From Pseudomonadota bacterium (GTDB taxonomy: Bacteria; Pseudomonadota; Alphaproteobacteria; Acetobacterales; Acetobacteraceae): DNA of 40,622 nt. Each line of letters opens with the position of its first letter. The stretch's first letter is position 1. The notes below the pieces were generated by a model. It had not been told where the DNA came from. It saw only the letters and a program-made list of their open reading frames with translations, and searched no databases. This document shows, piece after piece, positions 40,603-40,622 of this stretch. A program made the position numbers and the translations under genes. The DNA lies in NCBI GenBank assembly GCA_021815825.1, contig JAKAZO010000019.1, positions 1 through 40,622 of the forward strand, written 5' to 3'.

Positions 40603-40622
40603 GGCGGGGCGGGCATGGCGGA

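Overview
The window comes from a GC-rich alphaproteobacterium, most likely Rhodospirillales/Acetobacteraceae. The evidence is the base composition, the rimP-nusA-ylxR-infB-rbfA order with a fused YlxR/L7Ae-like protein, the alphaproteobacterial IF2 N-terminus, and accessory families common in that group. Genus cannot be set from the sequence. Most genes are chromosomal housekeeping or metabolic. The region from 1 to about 10.2 kb holds repeat-rich surface or secreted proteins.

Layout. 1-692 (minus, runs off the left edge): an exported protein made of 17 visible 11-residue repeats. 1026-2951: folK, and divergently a NYN-domain protein and a family-5 uracil-DNA glycosylase. 3027-10156: two large Gly/Asn/Ala-rich RTX-like proteins with different N-termini, whose last 321 residues are encoded by nearly identical 966-bp cassettes. 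Between them lies a 500-bp spacer with AT-rich DNA and two palindromes. 8972-14586 (minus): a histidine kinase, an NtrC-type regulator and an MFS transporter. A good sigma-54 promoter precedes the transporter gene, and the transporter frame reads about 1.2 kb antisense into the second RTX-like gene. 14664-21671 (minus): the rimP-nusA-ylxR-infB-rbfA translation/transcription operon followed by a Tat-exported amidohydrolase. The operon starts at a promoter whose spacer is largely a C8 run, and an intrinsic terminator sits on the rimP start.

21895-25739: a PEP-mutase/isocitrate-lyase family enzyme and an aldehyde dehydrogenase converge on a 17-bp hairpin. They are followed by an iron-permease plus cupredoxin pair behind a Fur-like box. 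25831-31449 (plus): a DUF3859-like exported protein and a complete five-gene branched-chain-type ABC importer whose last four genes are tightly packed. 31459-37154: an alpha/beta hydrolase, ilvD, and a translationally coupled pair for NAD(P)HX repair and malonyl-CoA decarboxylation. 37269-39398: a ParA-like ATPase, a CopD-like membrane protein and a retropepsin-like lipoprotein. 39688-40602: a PEP-CTERM protein that looks like a six-bladed beta-propeller.

The strongest leads are: (i) the kinase/regulator/sigma-54 promoter/transporter circuit; (ii) the homogenised C-terminal cassettes of the twin RTX-like proteins and the lost stop of the convergent transporter gene; (iii) the 17-unit hendecad protein; (iv) the C8 promoter spacer and terminator at the head of the nusA-infB operon; (v) the six-bladed PEP-CTERM propeller. 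All functions are inferred from sequence reading alone; no database search was possible.
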